Below, piece after piece: positions 8,008-18,530 of a stretch of DNA of 64,000 nt. Below the pieces are notes generated by a model. That model saw only the letters and a program-made list of their open reading frames with translations. It did no database searches and was not told the DNA's origin. The stretch is taken from assembly GCF_000384475.1 (NCBI RefSeq), contig NZ_ARWB01000001.1:3661039-3725038 (forward strand), given 5' to 3'. How positions within the stretch are numbered: position 1 is the first letter of the stretch; every line of letters starts with the position of its first letter. Origin of the DNA: Methylopila sp. M107 (GTDB taxonomy: Bacteria; Pseudomonadota; Alphaproteobacteria; Rhizobiales; Methylopilaceae). The position numbers were made by a program, and so were the translations under genes.

Positions 8008-9149
8008 CGGGCGGTCGCCTTCTCAAGCACGCGCTCGTAGATGCGCGTCAGCGTCTCGAGATCGGCGAGCGACACCCGCTCGTCGACCTGGTGCATCGTC
8101 TGGCCCACGAGGCCGAACTCGACCACCGGGCAGAAGGACTTGATGAACCGCGCGTCGGACGTGCCGCCCGTGGTGGTGAGCGCGGGGCGCCGGCCGGTTT
8201 CGGCCTCGACCGCGTCCGCGACCGTCGCGCTGAAGGCGCCGGGCGGGGTCAGGAAGGCGTCGCCCGTGTGGGGCTCCCAGTCGAGCCCATATCCGCCGGC
8301 GCCGAGCGCCCCGTCGAGCCGTCCGGCGATCAGGCGTCTCAGGCTGTTCGCGTCATGCCGGTCGTTGTAGCGGATGTTGAAGCGCAGCTTCGCCTCGCCC
8401 GGGATGACGTTGAACGCCCCGGCGCCGCTCTCGACCGAGACGACCTCGAGGTTCGAGGGCTGGAAATGGTTCGTGCCGTCGTCCAGCGCCTCGTCCATTA
8501 GCGCGGACAAAGCCTTTGGAAGTTTGCGCACCGGATTGTCGGCGCGGTGCGGATAGGCGACGTGGCCCTGCACGCCCGAAATCGTGACCGTTCCCGAGAG
8601 GCTGCCGCGGCGCCCGACCTTGATCTCGTCGCCGAGCGCGGTCGGGTTCGACGGCTCGCCCAGCAGACAGGCGGAGAAGCGCTCGCCGCCAGCCACCGCC
8701 CAGTCGATCAGTTTTGACGTTCCGTTGATCGCCGGGCCTTCCTCGTCGCCGGTGATGAGGAAGGCGACCGGCCCTGCGTCGGGACGGCGTGCGACCGCCG
8801 CCACCATGCAGGCGATCGCGCCCTTCATGTCGACCGCGCCGCGCCCGTAAAGCTCGCCCGCTTCCGCCGCGCCGACGAACGGATCGTGCCGCCACTTCGA
8901 GACGTCGCCGGGCGGCACGACGTCGGTGTGGCCGGCGAACAGGAAGACCTCTCCCTCGCCGCGGCGGGCGTAGAGGTTCTCGATGTCGGGCGTGTCCTCG
9001 GCCGTGAAGACCGGACGCTCGATTGCAAAACCCAGCGGCGTGAGCAGGCTTTCGAGCAGCGCCAGCGCCCCGCCATCGTCGGGCGTCACGCTCTCACAGG
9101 CGATCAGCGCGCGGGCGACGTCGGCGGGCTTCTTGGGGTCGATGGTCAT
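8004..9149 (-). CDS. dapE: Succinyl-diaminopimelate desuccinylase
   Basis: 381 residues. Hydrolyses N-succinyl-LL-diaminopimelate to LL-diaminopimelate and succinate in the lysine/peptidoglycan pathway. M20 metallopeptidase motifs: AGHTDVVPPGD (His74, Asp76), GRGAVDMKG (Asp107, bridging metal ligand) and TGDEEG (Glu136/137, catalytic base and ligand). The ATG at 9149 is chosen; an open extension to 9236 is translation of a family A repeat. It follows dapD on the same strand, with the repeat between them. Confidence 0.95.
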   Translation of the reverse strand: MTIDPKKPADVARALIACESVTPDDGGALALLESLLTPLGFAIERPVFTAEDTPDIENLYARRGEGEVFLFAGHTDVVPPGDVSKWRHDPFVGAAEAGELYGRGAVDMKGAIACMVAAVARRPDAGPVAFLITGDEEGPAINGTSKLIDWAVAGGERFSACLLGEPSNPTALGDEIKVGRRGSLSGTVTISGVQGHVAYPHRADNPVRKLPKALSALMDEALDDGTNHFQPSNLEVVSVESGAGAFNVIPGEAKLRFNIRYNDRHDANSLRRLIAGRLDGALGAGGYGLDWEPHTGDAFLTPPGAFSATVADAVEAETGRRPALTTTGGTSDARFIKSFCPVVEFGLVGQTMHQVDERVSLADLETLTRIYERVLEKATAR

Positions 9150-9157
9150 GGCAACCT

Positions 9158-9250
9158 CGTCATGCCCCGGCTTGTCCGGGGCATCCAGTCTTCCGCTGCG
9201 CCGCGCGATGTGATCCGGCCTGGATCCCCCGGACAAGCCGGGGGATGACG
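9158..9250. repeat. Family A palindromic repeat pair (CCCCGG variant)
   Basis: Left arm CGTCATGCCCCGGCTTGTCC and right arm GGACAAGCCGGGGGATGACG. It separates dapD from dapE and is open in the dapE frame, which gives a false N-terminal extension. Related to the copy at 22388-22480. Confidence 0.75.
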
Positions 9251-9269
9251 CTGCGGGCAGGCGCGCTCC

Positions 9270-10112
<843 letters not shown>

Positions 10113-10185
10113 GGGGAAAGGCTCCGGCGTGTTCAGAAAAATGCGCCGGAGGTTTGCGGCGGGGACGCGCGCGATGTCAATCTGT

Positions 10186-10366
10186 GATCCTCCTCCGTGC
10201 GGGACGCACGGGGGAGGGGGACCGCGAAGCGGTGGAGGGGGCAGGCCCGAAGCGCGGCGTCTCGAACTTCTTGCTCACCTCCGGGCGAAGACGCGCAAAC
10301 GTCGCGCTTGCCCCCTCCACCATGCTTCGCATGGTCCCCCTCCCCCGCTGGCGCGGAGGAGGATCA
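10186..10366. repeat. Family B large inverted repeat
   Basis: Two complex arms, each with inner hairpins: GATCCTCCTCCGTGCGGGAC...GGTGGAGGGGGCA (10186-10243) and TGCCCCCTCCACCATGC...GAGGAGGATC (10309-10366). The outer ends are reverse complements. It fills the gap between dapD and the upp stop, and could end transcription of upp. Confidence 0.7.
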
Positions 10367-10369
10367 AGC

Positions 10370-10999
10370 CTACTTCGTCCCGTAAAGCCGGTCCCCCGCA
10401 TCCCCCAAGCCCGGCACGATATACCCCTTCTCGTTCAGCTTCTCGTCGATCGAGGCGGTGAACACGGGCACGTCCGGATGGGCGTTCGCGAAACGCGCGA
10501 GGCCTTCGGGGGCCGCGAGCAGGCAGAGGAATCGCAGCTCCTTCGCGCCCGCGTCCTTCAGCTCCGTCACAGCGTCGATCGCGGAATTGCCGGTCGCGAG
10601 CATGGGATCGACGACAATCACGAGCCGATCGGCAAGCTCCGCCGGCGCCTTGAAGAAGTAGCGCACCGGCTGGAGCGTCTCGTGGTCGCGGTAGAGCCCG
10701 ACATGGGCGACGCGGGCCGACGGCACGAGGTCGAGCATGCCGTCGACGAGGCCGTTGCCGGCCCGCAGGATCGAGGCGAAGACCAGCTTCTTTCCCGCGA
10801 GCTTCGGGGCCTTCATGGTCTGGAGCGGGGTCTCGATCTCGACGAGCTCGACGGGCAGGTCGCGCGTCACCTCATAGGCCAGCAGCAGCGAGATCTCGCG
10901 CAGCAGCTGGCGGAAACTCGCGGTCGACGTGTCGGCCTCCCGCATCAGGGTCAGCTTGTGCCGGACCAGCGGGTGGTTGACGACGACGGTGTCGGCCAT
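10370..10999 (-). CDS. upp: Uracil phosphoribosyltransferase
   Basis: 209 residues. Converts uracil and PRPP to UMP (pyrimidine salvage). The PRPP-binding loop [10 protein letters not shown] is at residues 130-139; the C-terminal uracil-binding region [13 protein letters not shown] is intact. The ATG at 10999 matches the usual N-terminus (V.NHPLV.HKLT); a longer open frame to 11305 is not coding in homologues. Last of the cdd-deoA-deoB-(secreted protein)-upp series, where uracil released by pyrimidine nucleoside breakdown would be reused. Confidence 0.95.
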   Translation of the reverse strand: MADTVVVNHPLVRHKLTLMREADTSTASFRQLLREISLLLAYEVTRDLPVELVEIETPLQTMKAPKLAGKKLVFASILRAGNGLVDGMLDLVPSARVAHVGLYRDHETLQPVRYFFKAPAELADRLVIVVDPMLATGNSAIDAVTELKDAGAKELRFLCLLAAPEGLARFANAHPDVPVFTASIDEKLNEKGYIVPGLGDAGDRLYGTK

Positions 11000-11013
11000 G
11001 CGGGTGTTTCGCC

Positions 11014-11388
11014 TCAGCGGATCGAGGTGATGAAGGCCGCTCCGTCGTCGGAGGCGGTCACGCAGACATAAGGCGTTCCGTCGACGATCTCGCGCCGCTC
11101 CGCCTGCGACAGGGCGTTGGCGTCGACCCGGCCGTTGAGCAGCTCGCGGTTCCGCTTGTTGGAGAAGATCGCGTCGGACTCGTCTTCCGGATCGGCGCGG
11201 CCGAAGCGATGAAAATTGGCGCGGTCCTGCTGGATCACGGCCCCGACCGTCGTCAGCCGCTGGCCGGAGGACGAGAAATGGTCCTGTTCGCTGAGCCGGG
11301 CGCAATAGCGCGATTCCGCGACGGCCGGCCCCGCGAGCGCGATCAGGGCGAAGGCTGCGCAGACGCTGGCAAGGTTCGCGCGCGTCAT
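11014..11388 (-). CDS. Small secreted protein of unknown function
   Basis: 124 residues. The first 24 form a clear signal peptide ([21 protein letters not shown], cleavage after AVA). The mature part has two Cys (in RYCARL and PYVCVT) that could pair, and is charged and hydrophilic. I do not recognise the family. ATG at 11388 lies behind AGGGAA; longer starts lack a ribosome site. It sits between deoB and upp on the same strand, 14 bases from upp. A periplasmic protein among cytosolic salvage enzymes is unexpected; co-transcription may be accidental. Confidence 0.75.
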   Translation of the reverse strand: MTRANLASVCAAFALIALAGPAVAESRYCARLSEQDHFSSSGQRLTTVGAVIQQDRANFHRFGRADPEDESDAIFSNKRNRELLNGRVDANALSQAERREIVDGTPYVCVTASDDGAAFITSIR

Positions 11389-11462
11389 CGTTTTTTCCCT
11401 ATCGACCACACAGGACGAGGAGTCGTAGCCGAGGCCGTTTCGGCCGACAAGCGCGCCGGCGC

Positions 11463-12683
11463 TCAGTTCCCCCACGGCTCGCCATGCGCGCCCGCGCCAA
11501 GCCGGAGATGAACCCCGAGCGTCGCGCCGATATCGGCAAAGCTTTCGCGCAATCCGATCGAACCTGCCGCGACGCCCGGTCCGAAGGCGAGAACCGGGAC
11601 CCGCTCGCGGGTGTGGTCGGCGCCCGGATAGGTCGGGTCGCAGCCGTGGTCCGCGGTGATCACGCAGAGGTCTCCGGCCCGCAGCGCCGCGCGGATGTCG
11701 GGGACGCGCGCGTCGAACGCCTCGAGCGCCGCCGCATAGCCCGCGACGTCGCGGCGGTGGCCGAACTCGGTGTCGAAGTCGATCAGGTTGACGAAGACCA
11801 GCCCGCCGTCGGCGAGGTTTCCGAAAGCGTCGAGCGCCGCGTCCAGCAGCGCGGCGTTGCCGTTCGCCTTGACGATCCGCCCCGTGCCGACATGGGCGAA
11901 GATGTCGCCGATCTTGCCGACCGAGACGACCTCGCGGCCGGCGTCGCTCGCGCGCGACAGGAGCGTCGGTTCGGGCGGCCGCACAGCGTAGTCGCGCCGG
12001 TTCGCCGTGCGCCGGAAGGAGCCTGCGTCATCGCCCACGAACGGCCGCGCGATCACCCGGCCGACGCCGAGCGGGTCGACCAGCTCGCGCGCGGTCTCGC
12101 AGACGGCATAGAGCCGGTCGAGCCCGAACGCCTCTTCGTGCGCCGCGATCTGGAAGACGCTGTCGGCCGAGGTGTAGCAGATCGGCTTGCCTGTCCGGAC
12201 GTGCTCCTCGCCGAGCCGCTCGATGATCTCCGTGCCGGAAGCGTGGCGGTCGCCCAGAATGCCGGGGAGTTTTGCGCGAGCGATGAGCGCCTCGGTCAGC
12301 GAGGCCGGGAAAGCGGGCTCGGTCTTCGGGAAGTATCCCCAGTCGAAGGTCACGGGACAGCCGGCGATCTCCCAGTGGCCGGAGGGCGTGTCCTTGCCGC
12401 GCGACACCTCCTGCGCGGCGCCGAACGCGCCGCCCGCGGCGTCGCCCTCGAGCCCCGGCGGAGTGCGCCCGGTCGCGATCCGCGCCGCCTGCCCGAGCCC
12501 GAGCGCGACGAGGTTCGGCAGACTGAGCGGGCCCGACCGGAGGCCTGTGCGGTCCGCCTTTCCGGAAGCTGCGGCTTGCGCGATGCGCCCGACGGTGTCG
12601 CCGCCCGCGTCGCCGAACTGGGCCGCGTCCGGCGCTCCGCCAATCCCGACCGAGTCGAGCACGATGAGCAGCGCGCGGGTCAT
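11463..12683 (-). CDS. deoB: Phosphopentomutase
   Basis: 406 residues, normal for the family. Interconverts (deoxy)ribose 1- and 5-phosphates made by nucleoside phosphorylases. Alkaline-phosphatase-superfamily metal motifs are present: [13 protein letters not shown] at the N-terminus and the C-terminal [12 protein letters not shown] and [10 protein letters not shown]. The cap region contains [10 protein letters not shown] with the phosphorylatable Thr. Follows deoA on the minus strand across a 307-base gap that is mostly repeat. Confidence 0.95.
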   Translation of the reverse strand: MTRALLIVLDSVGIGGAPDAAQFGDAGGDTVGRIAQAAASGKADRTGLRSGPLSLPNLVALGLGQAARIATGRTPPGLEGDAAGGAFGAAQEVSRGKDTPSGHWEIAGCPVTFDWGYFPKTEPAFPASLTEALIARAKLPGILGDRHASGTEIIERLGEEHVRTGKPICYTSADSVFQIAAHEEAFGLDRLYAVCETARELVDPLGVGRVIARPFVGDDAGSFRRTANRRDYAVRPPEPTLLSRASDAGREVVSVGKIGDIFAHVGTGRIVKANGNAALLDAALDAFGNLADGGLVFVNLIDFDTEFGHRRDVAGYAAALEAFDARVPDIRAALRAGDLCVITADHGCDPTYPGADHTRERVPVLAFGPGVAAGSIGLRESFADIGATLGVHLRLGAGAHGEPWGN

Positions 12684-12773
12684 GGGCGGACCCGTGCAGG
12701 TCTGTTGCTAAGGGTCCGCTTGGTTTCCCTCGCCGAACATAGGATGCACACAGTTACTTTCAGGCTCTGGACT

Positions 12774-12903
12774 TCACCTCTCCCCTGCGGGGAGAGGTCG
12801 GCCCGCAGGGCCGGGTGGGGGGGCGCCGCCCTCTTAGGAAAACCCTGATCCCCTTCACCCGCTCGGCTTCGCCTCACGACCTCTCCCCACCGGGGAGAGG
12901 TGA
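12774..12903. repeat. Family B repeat pair filling the deoA-deoB gap
   Basis: Left arm CTTCACCTCTCCCCTGCGGGG with GAGAGGTCGG, right arm GACCTCTCCCCACCGGGGAGAG. The gap 12684-12990 holds this element and otherwise a less GC-rich stretch of about 90 bases (12684-12773) in which I see no gene. Confidence 0.7.
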
Positions 12904-12990
12904 AAAGCGGGACCGCGTGCTCCAGCTGCGACCAAATTGGCCGCATGGGGGAAGGGAGCAGCCGTCGACGCTTCGTCAACGCGCGCCCCC

Positions 12991-14325
12991 TCACGCCAGC
13001 CGCTCCAGCACCAATGGGCGGCGCTCGACCGTCTCGCCGGGCTCCGCCACATGATACGCCTTCCGCACCGCCTCGACGGCGCGCTCTCCGGCGGCGCGGT
13101 CGCGCGCGTGGACGACGGCGAGCGGCCGGTCAGGACCCACCTCCTCGCCGATCCCCGCAAGGCGGTCGAGGCCGACCGCGAAGTCGATCGCGTCCTCGGC
13201 GCGGGTGCGGCCGCCGCCGAGCGAGACCACGGCGAGCCCGAGCGCGCGCGTGTCGACGCCCGAGACGACGCCGCGTCCATCCGGCGCGACCGGCAGCGTG
13301 ATCGGGGCTTCTCCAAGGTGCGCGCGCGGGCGCTCGACGAGGTCGGCGGGACCTCCGAGCTCGACGACCATGCGCGCGAACCGCTCGGCCGCCGCGCCCG
13401 ATACGATCGCGGCGCGGATCCGCTCCGCGCCCTCCTCCGGCGTCGGCGACAGTCTTCCGAGCGCCAGCGCCTCGCCGCCGAGCGCGACCGTCAGCACGAC
13501 GAGCCGCGCGTCCTCGCGACGTCCCGCCAGAACCTCGATCGCGTGCAGCGTTTCGAGCGCGTTGCCCGCGACCGGCGCCAGCGGCTCGTCCATGTCGGTG
13601 ACGAGCGCGACGGTCGGCAGTCCCGCTCCGTTCGCGACCTCGATCAGCGAGCGCGCCAGCGCCCGGGCGTCGTCGCGCGCCGCCATGAAGGCGCCCGAAC
13701 CGGTCTTGACGTCCATGACGAGCCCGCCGAGCCCCGCCGCGAGCTTCTTCGACAGGATCGAGGCCGTAATCAGCGGCAGTGATTCGACCGTCGCGGTGAC
13801 GTCGCGCGCGGCGTAGAGACGGCGGTCGGCCGGCGCGATCTCCGTGCTCTGGCCGATGATCGCGCAGCCGGCCTCCCGCACCGCCCGGCGAAGAATCGCG
13901 GCGTCGGGCCGGGTCTGGTAGCCGGGAATGGCCTCGAGCTTGTCGACCGTGCCGCCGGTGTGGCCGAGGCCGCGTCCGGCGATCATCGGCGTGTACGCCC
14001 CGCAGGCCGCGAGCGCCGGCGCGATCAGCAGGCTCACCGTGTCGCCGATGCCGCCGGTCGAGTGCTTGTCCAGGATCGGGCCGGACAGGCCGGACCAGTC
14101 GAGCGTCGCGCCGGAATGGGTCATCGCGCGGGTGAGCTCGACGGTTTCGTCCCGGTCGAGCCCGTTGAGCCAGGCCGCCATCGCGAATGCGCCGAGCTGG
14201 GCGTCCGTGACCGCGCCCGAGACCACGCCCGCGATGAAGTCCGCGATCTCGGGCCCGGTCAAGGCGCCGCCGTCGCGCTTGCGGCGGATGATCTCCTGCG
14301 GAAGGAACACGGACTCAGACGCCAC
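12991..14325 (-). CDS. deoA: Thymidine phosphorylase
   Basis: 444 residues. Phosphorolysis of thymidine/deoxyuridine to the base and deoxyribose 1-phosphate, feeding DeoB. The signature AGRGLGHTGGTVDKLEAIPG is intact, with DKHSTGGIGDTVS (phosphate binding) before it. Starts at GTG 14325, overlapping cdd by 11 bases, so the two are coupled. Runs at the expected family length. Confidence 0.95.
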   Translation of the reverse strand: MASESVFLPQEIIRRKRDGGALTGPEIADFIAGVVSGAVTDAQLGAFAMAAWLNGLDRDETVELTRAMTHSGATLDWSGLSGPILDKHSTGGIGDTVSLLIAPALAACGAYTPMIAGRGLGHTGGTVDKLEAIPGYQTRPDAAILRRAVREAGCAIIGQSTEIAPADRRLYAARDVTATVESLPLITASILSKKLAAGLGGLVMDVKTGSGAFMAARDDARALARSLIEVANGAGLPTVALVTDMDEPLAPVAGNALETLHAIEVLAGRREDARLVVLTVALGGEALALGRLSPTPEEGAERIRAAIVSGAAAERFARMVVELGGPADLVERPRAHLGEAPITLPVAPDGRGVVSGVDTRALGLAVVSLGGGRTRAEDAIDFAVGLDRLAGIGEEVGPDRPLAVVHARDRAAGERAVEAVRKAYHVAEPGETVERRPLVLERLA

Positions 14326-14737
14326 GAGCGTCCGCCAGATTTTCGGGCCCGAAGCTTTCCGGCAGCAGGTCGCCGAGCGTGAATCTGCGCCGGACGCCTT
14401 CGGGACCCGCGATGATGACGGGCGTCTCGGCGTCGCCGAACTCGCGGATCCGCTGCCGGCAGGCGCCGCAAGGGGTGCAGAGCCCGTCGCCGCCGCCCGT
14501 CACGAGCACGGCCGAAAGCCGCCGCCCGCCGGCCGCGACCATCGCGGAGATGGCGCCGGCCTCCGCGCAGGTCCCGACCGGATAGGCGGCGTTCTCGACA
14601 TTGCAGCCGTGATGAACTGCGCCTGCATCATCGCGCACGGCCGCCCCGACGGAGAAACCCGAATAGGGCGCGTAAGCCTTGAGGCGGGAAGCGTTCGCCG
14701 CGGCGAAAAGGGCGGCGAGGTCGGGATCGTCGATCAT
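14315..14737 (-). CDS. cdd: Cytidine deaminase
   Basis: 140 residues, homotetrameric type. Deaminates cytidine/deoxycytidine to uridine/deoxyuridine. Zinc site TCAEAGA (Cys57, catalytic Glu59) and PCGACRQ (Cys90, Cys93); substrate loop CNVENAAY. First gene of the minus-strand salvage operon; its promoter must lie in the 154-base divergent gap shared with the DUF1194 gene. Confidence 0.95.
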   Translation of the reverse strand: MIDDPDLAALFAAANASRLKAYAPYSGFSVGAAVRDDAGAVHHGCNVENAAYPVGTCAEAGAISAMVAAGGRRLSAVLVTGGGDGLCTPCGACRQRIREFGDAETPVIIAGPEGVRRRFTLGDLLPESFGPENLADARGV

Positions 14738-14819
14738 GCGCGCGCCGAAACGCCTCCAGCGAACAGGATTTCACCCACAGGATAACGCGCCGCGCGTCGG
14801 GCGGTAGCGTCTTGGCGCG

Positions 14820-14848
14820 TTGACGTTTCGCGGATGTGCGTCATGATT
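14820..14848 (+). promoter_or_regulatory. Possible sigma-70-type promoter for the DUF1194 gene
   Basis: TTGACG (14820-14825), 17 bases, then ATGATT (14843-14848), about 44 bases before the ATG at 14892. The -35 is good and the -10 weak. Confidence 0.35.
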
Positions 14849-14891
14849 TCGTCACGGACTGAGAAAACCGAGATTGAATCGGGGGTTACGG

Positions 14892-15749
14892 ATGGTTTCG
14901 ACCGCCTGGCCTGTCGTGCGTCTGTGTCCGCGCCGGCTCTGCGCGGCGCTGGTTGTCCTGATCGGCGCGGCCTTCGGCGCAAGCGCCGCCGACCGCGCTT
15001 CCGAGGTCGATCTGGAGCTCGTGCTCGCGGTCGACATCTCCTATTCGATGGACGCGGAAGAACAGCAGATCCAGCGCGCCGGCTATGCGAGCGCGATCGT
15101 CTCGAAGCCGGTGCTGGACGCGATCGCGCAGGGGCTGATCGGCCGGATCGCCGTCACCTATGTCGAATGGGCCGGCGCCGACGAGCAGCGCACCGTCGTG
15201 CCGTGGATGCTGATCGACGGCGCGGCGTCGGCCGAGGCCTTCGCGGCCCGCCTCACGGCCTCGCCGCTCCGGCGCGCGTACAGGACCTCGATCTCGGGCG
15301 CGCTGCTCTACTCCGCCAAGCAGTTCGGTACGGCCGGGTTCTCGGGCGGACGCCAGGTGATCGACGTCTCGGGCGACGGTCCGAACAACCAGGGCGAGAC
15401 GGTCGCCAACGTCCGCGACGAGTTGATGGAACGCGGCGTCACGATCAACGGGCTGCCGTTGATGCTCAAGCGCCCGAGCTTCGCCATGATGGATGTCGGC
15501 GACCTCGACGCCTATTACCGCGACTGCGTGATCGGCGGACCCGGCGCCTTCATGGTGCCGGTGCGCGGCGTCGAGCAGTTTCCGGACGCCGTGCGCACCA
15601 AGCTCGTCATGGAGATCGCTGGGCCCGGCCCCGAAATGCCGGCCATCGCGCTCCCCGACCGGCCGACGCTCGCGGCATCCGAGCGCAAGGCGACGGCCGC
15701 CGACTGCACTTCCGGCGAACAGCTCTGGCGCGACCGGTTCGGCAACTGA
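14892..15749 (+). CDS. DUF1194 (VWA-like) secreted protein
   Basis: 285 residues from ATG 14892. The N-terminus is a signal peptide (LCAALVVLIGAAFGASAAD). The mature domain starts LELVLAVDISYSMDAEEQQIQR, with the DxSxS of a von Willebrand A metal site, and continues with SISGALLYSA and VIDVSGDGPNNQG. This is the DUF1194 pattern, frequent in Hyphomicrobiales; its role is unknown, with periplasmic protein binding likely. A TTG at 14874 would add six residues. Confidence 0.85.
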   Translation: MVSTAWPVVRLCPRRLCAALVVLIGAAFGASAADRASEVDLELVLAVDISYSMDAEEQQIQRAGYASAIVSKPVLDAIAQGLIGRIAVTYVEWAGADEQRTVVPWMLIDGAASAEAFAARLTASPLRRAYRTSISGALLYSAKQFGTAGFSGGRQVIDVSGDGPNNQGETVANVRDELMERGVTINGLPLMLKRPSFAMMDVGDLDAYYRDCVIGGPGAFMVPVRGVEQFPDAVRTKLVMEIAGPGPEMPAIALPDRPTLAASERKATAADCTSGEQLWRDRFGN

Positions 15750-15849
15750 CGTCGCGCCGCGGCTGAAGGAATTCGTGGATACGGCGCGCAAGGTCGGGCA
15801 TGACGTCGCGTGACTGCGACGCCGCCTCAGATCCGGGATCTTGCACGCA

Positions 15850-16767
15850 ATGCGCCTCGTCTTCATGGGCACGCCCGAATTTTCCGCGCCCGTGCTCTCG
15901 GAGCTGGTCGGGCAAGGCCATGAGATCCTCGGCGTCTACACGCGCGCGCCAAAACCCGCCGGCCGGCGCGGCATGGAGCTGACCAAGACCCCGGTCCACC
16001 AACTCGCCGAAGGCTTCAACTTGCCGGTCTTCACCCCGAAGACATTTCGCGACGAGGCGACGCTCGAGGCCTTCGCGGAGCTGGAACCCGACGCTGCGAT
16101 CGTCGTGGCCTACGGCCTGATCCTGCCGAAAGCCGCGCTCGACATCCCGGCGCAAGGCTGCCTGAACCTCCACGCCTCGCTGCTGCCGCGCTGGCGGGGC
16201 GCGGCTCCCATCCAGCGCGCGATCATGGCGGGCGACGCGGAGACCGGCGTCATGGTGATGCGCATGGAGGAAGGTCTCGACACCGGCCCCGTCGCCATGG
16301 CCGAGCGGGTCTTGATCGGCGCCGACGAGACCGCGGGCGAACTGCACGACCGGCTGAAGGCGATCGGCGCGGACCTGATGGGCCGCGCGGTCGCGGCGCT
16401 CTCGCGCGACGCGCTGACGTTCCGCCCGCAGGCGGAAGACGGCGCGATCTACGCGGAGAAGATCGAGAAGGCGGAGGCGCGGATCGACTGGTCGCGCCCC
16501 GCGCGCGAGGTCCATGACGCGATCCGCGGTCTGTCGCCGTTTCCGGGCGCCTGGTTCGATTTTTCCGGCGAGCGCGTCAAGGTTCTGCGTTCGACCATCG
16601 CCGAGGGCGCCGGCGCGCCCGGCGAACTGCTCGACGACCGCCTTACGGTCGCGTGCGGCGACGGGGCGGTTCGCCTTCTCCAGGTGCAGCGCGCCGGCAA
16701 GGGGCCGGTCGAGGCGGCCGCCTTCCTCAACGGCGCGCGGCTCAATCGCGGGATGAGGCTCGGCTGA
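15850..16767 (+). CDS. fmt: Methionyl-tRNA formyltransferase
   Basis: 305 residues. Formylates initiator Met-tRNA with 10-formyl-tetrahydrofolate. N-terminal [12 protein letters not shown]; catalytic-loop region [21 protein letters not shown] near residue 107 with the conserved Asn, His and (later) Asp of GLDTGPV; C-terminal tRNA-binding domain. The ATG at 15850 is used; a TTG nine bases earlier is in frame. Directly followed by truA. The def gene, often upstream, is absent here. Confidence 0.95.
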   Translation: MRLVFMGTPEFSAPVLSELVGQGHEILGVYTRAPKPAGRRGMELTKTPVHQLAEGFNLPVFTPKTFRDEATLEAFAELEPDAAIVVAYGLILPKAALDIPAQGCLNLHASLLPRWRGAAPIQRAIMAGDAETGVMVMRMEEGLDTGPVAMAERVLIGADETAGELHDRLKAIGADLMGRAVAALSRDALTFRPQAEDGAIYAEKIEKAEARIDWSRPAREVHDAIRGLSPFPGAWFDFSGERVKVLRSTIAEGAGAPGELLDDRLTVACGDGAVRLLQVQRAGKGPVEAAAFLNGARLNRGMRLG

Positions 16768-16768
16768 G

Positions 16769-17512
16769 ATGCCGCGCTATCGCCTGCTGATTGAATATGA
16801 CGGCACGCCCTTCGTCGGCTGGCAGCGGCAGGCGAACGGGGCGTCCGTGCAAGGCGCGCTCGAGGCCGCGATTTTCGCCTTCACGGGCGAGACGGTCGCG
16901 GTGAAGGGCGCGGGCCGCACCGACGCCGGCGTTCACGCGGCCGGGCAGGTCGCGCATGTCGATCTCTCGAAACCGCTCCGTCCCGACAAGCTGCGCGATG
17001 CGGCCAACGCGCATCTGAGGCCGAACCCTATCGCGGTGCTGGAGGCGGGCGAGGTTCCGCAGGACTTCGACGCGCGGTTCTCGGCGATCCGCCGGCACTA
17101 CCGCTACCGCATCGTCGACCGCCGTCCGCCGCTCGCTCTGCTCGCCGGCCGCGCCTGGCGGGTGCCGAAGCGTCTCGACGCCGGGGCGATGGATATCGCC
17201 GCCAAGCGGCTGCTTGGTCGCCACGACTTCACGACGTTCCGCTCCGCCGCCTGCCAGGCGCTGAGCCCGGTGAAGACGCTTGATCGCCTCGACGTCCGCC
17301 GCGAGGGGGAGGAGGTGCTGATCGAGACCGACGCCCGCTCGTTCCTGCACAACCAGGTGCGATCGCTCGCCGGTTCGCTGGTCGAGGTCGGCCTCGGCAA
17401 ATGGAACGCGGACGACCTTGAGGGGGCGCTGAACCGCGCCGATCGCTCGGCCTGCGGCCCCGTCGCCCCGCCCGAGGGGCTCACGCTGATGCGGGTGGAC
17501 TATCCGGAGTGA
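16769..17512 (+). CDS. truA: tRNA pseudouridine(38-40) synthase
   Basis: 247 residues. Isomerises uridines 38-40 of the anticodon arm. Catalytic Asp52 in [22 protein letters not shown] and the C-terminal [18 protein letters not shown] match the family. Starts one base after the fmt stop, so the two form an operon. Confidence 0.95.
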   Translation: MPRYRLLIEYDGTPFVGWQRQANGASVQGALEAAIFAFTGETVAVKGAGRTDAGVHAAGQVAHVDLSKPLRPDKLRDAANAHLRPNPIAVLEAGEVPQDFDARFSAIRRHYRYRIVDRRPPLALLAGRAWRVPKRLDAGAMDIAAKRLLGRHDFTTFRSAACQALSPVKTLDRLDVRREGEEVLIETDARSFLHNQVRSLAGSLVEVGLGKWNADDLEGALNRADRSACGPVAPPEGLTLMRVDYPE

Positions 17513-17520
17513 ACGCGACT

Positions 17521-17668
17521 TCCCCCTCTCCCCTCGCGGGAGAGGGTCGGGGTGAGGGGGCGCTTCAGGATGTGGCGCGCGCTCGGGCGTCGGGCCCGAT
17601 CCTGAGACTCCCCCTCATCCGCCCTCCGCTGATCGCTCCGGCCACCTTCTCCCGCGAGGGCAGAAGGA
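17521..17668. repeat. Family B repeat pair
   Basis: Left arm CCCCCTCTCCCCTCGCGGG with AGAGGGTCGGGGTGAGGGG, right arm CCTTCTCCCGCGAGGGCAGA. It lies between the convergent truA and IalB-like genes, where it could act as a bidirectional transcription end. Confidence 0.7.
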
Positions 17669-17685
17669 AAAGGCGCTGCGGCGGA

Positions 17686-18267
17686 TCAGCGCTTCGGCGC
17701 CGCTCCGCGGCATTCCTGGTTGATCTTGTTGAGCGCGTCGGAGATGCCGGAGAGCGAGTAGGTCTGCGTCGACTTGCGCCCGCGGGTCGAGGTCGCCTCG
17801 ATGCTGAGGTTGCGCCTTCCGCCGCGCATCGCCTCGACCAGCGCGGCCTGATCCTCGTTGTTGTTCATGAAGGCGCCGTCGCCGCGGGTGTAGAGCCGGA
17901 AGGTCGTGCCGTCGACGTTGAGCTCGACTTCGCTGTTCTGCTTCAGCGAGAAGCCCGGCATGACGCTGACTTCGTTCTGCACGCCGTCCTGCGGGCGATT
18001 CGAAATGAAGAAATAGGCGCCCTCGGGCGGCGGCGTCGGGGCGGCCGAGCGCCGACGGCGGCGCGACGGCTCCGGCTTCTGCGGGGTCGCGAGCGCGTAG
18101 CAGACCTTGCCGCCCTTCACCGGGGCCGAATAGGCCGTCCAGTCCTTGAAAGCGCCGATCGATGTCGGTTGCACGCCTGCGGGCGCCTGCGCGACAGCGT
18201 CGCCCGCCGGACCGAGCAGCAGCGCTGCGGCGGCAAGGACCAGAAGGGGCGAGGCGCGGTCGGTCAT
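17686..18267 (-). CDS. IalB-like (invasion-associated locus B) protein
   Basis: 193 residues. Signal peptide in the first 27 (LLVLAAAALLLGPAGDAVAQ). The mature domain has IGAFKDWTAYSA, VCYALATPQK and YFFISNRP, the typical W, C and beta-strand pattern of the IalB family, periplasmic proteins common in Hyphomicrobiales. An arginine-rich insertion PSRRRRRSAAPT breaks the domain after the first Cys. The ATG at 18267 is followed by the signal sequence; earlier starts are inferior. Function outside Bartonella is unknown. Divergent from the ECF sigma gene. Confidence 0.8.
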   Translation of the reverse strand: MTDRASPLLVLAAAALLLGPAGDAVAQAPAGVQPTSIGAFKDWTAYSAPVKGGKVCYALATPQKPEPSRRRRRSAAPTPPPEGAYFFISNRPQDGVQNEVSVMPGFSLKQNSEVELNVDGTTFRLYTRGDGAFMNNNEDQAALVEAMRGGRRNLSIEATSTRGRKSTQTYSLSGISDALNKINQECRGAAPKR

Positions 18268-18477
18268 CGGGTCGCTTTCGTCGGTTCGTTCGCGGTTGCG
18301 GCGCATTCAAACTCCGGCGTGCGCCGGAAGCCAAGCCTGACGGCGCCATTTCGCCGGATGAAAATGCGCCCCGGGCGCTGATCGATCGTCAACTTACGCC
18401 GAAAAGTTTAGAAAAATGCGAGCGTTTCGCCGCGCCGGCTTTGGACGAAACGGGGGTTGAGCCGGAATGGATGTCGT

Positions 18478-18502
18478 GGAACGATAGATTGTGCGCATTG
18501 TT
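18478..18502 (+). promoter_or_regulatory. EcfG-like (general stress) promoter
   Basis: GGAAC at 18478-18482, then 16-17 bases and TGTT (GTT at 18500-18502). The alphaproteobacterial EcfG consensus is GGAAC-N16/17-CGTT, so one base differs. Expected transcription start is near 18510, in front of the TTG start at 18531 of the sigma factor gene. Confidence 0.5.
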
Positions 18503-18530
18503 TCTCCTGCGCGACCCGGAGAGCGACGCT

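Noticed and set aside
10370-11305. Upp with about 100 extra N-terminal residues
   Set aside because: The extra part overlaps the small secreted protein gene in another frame and is absent from the family; ATG 10999 fits.
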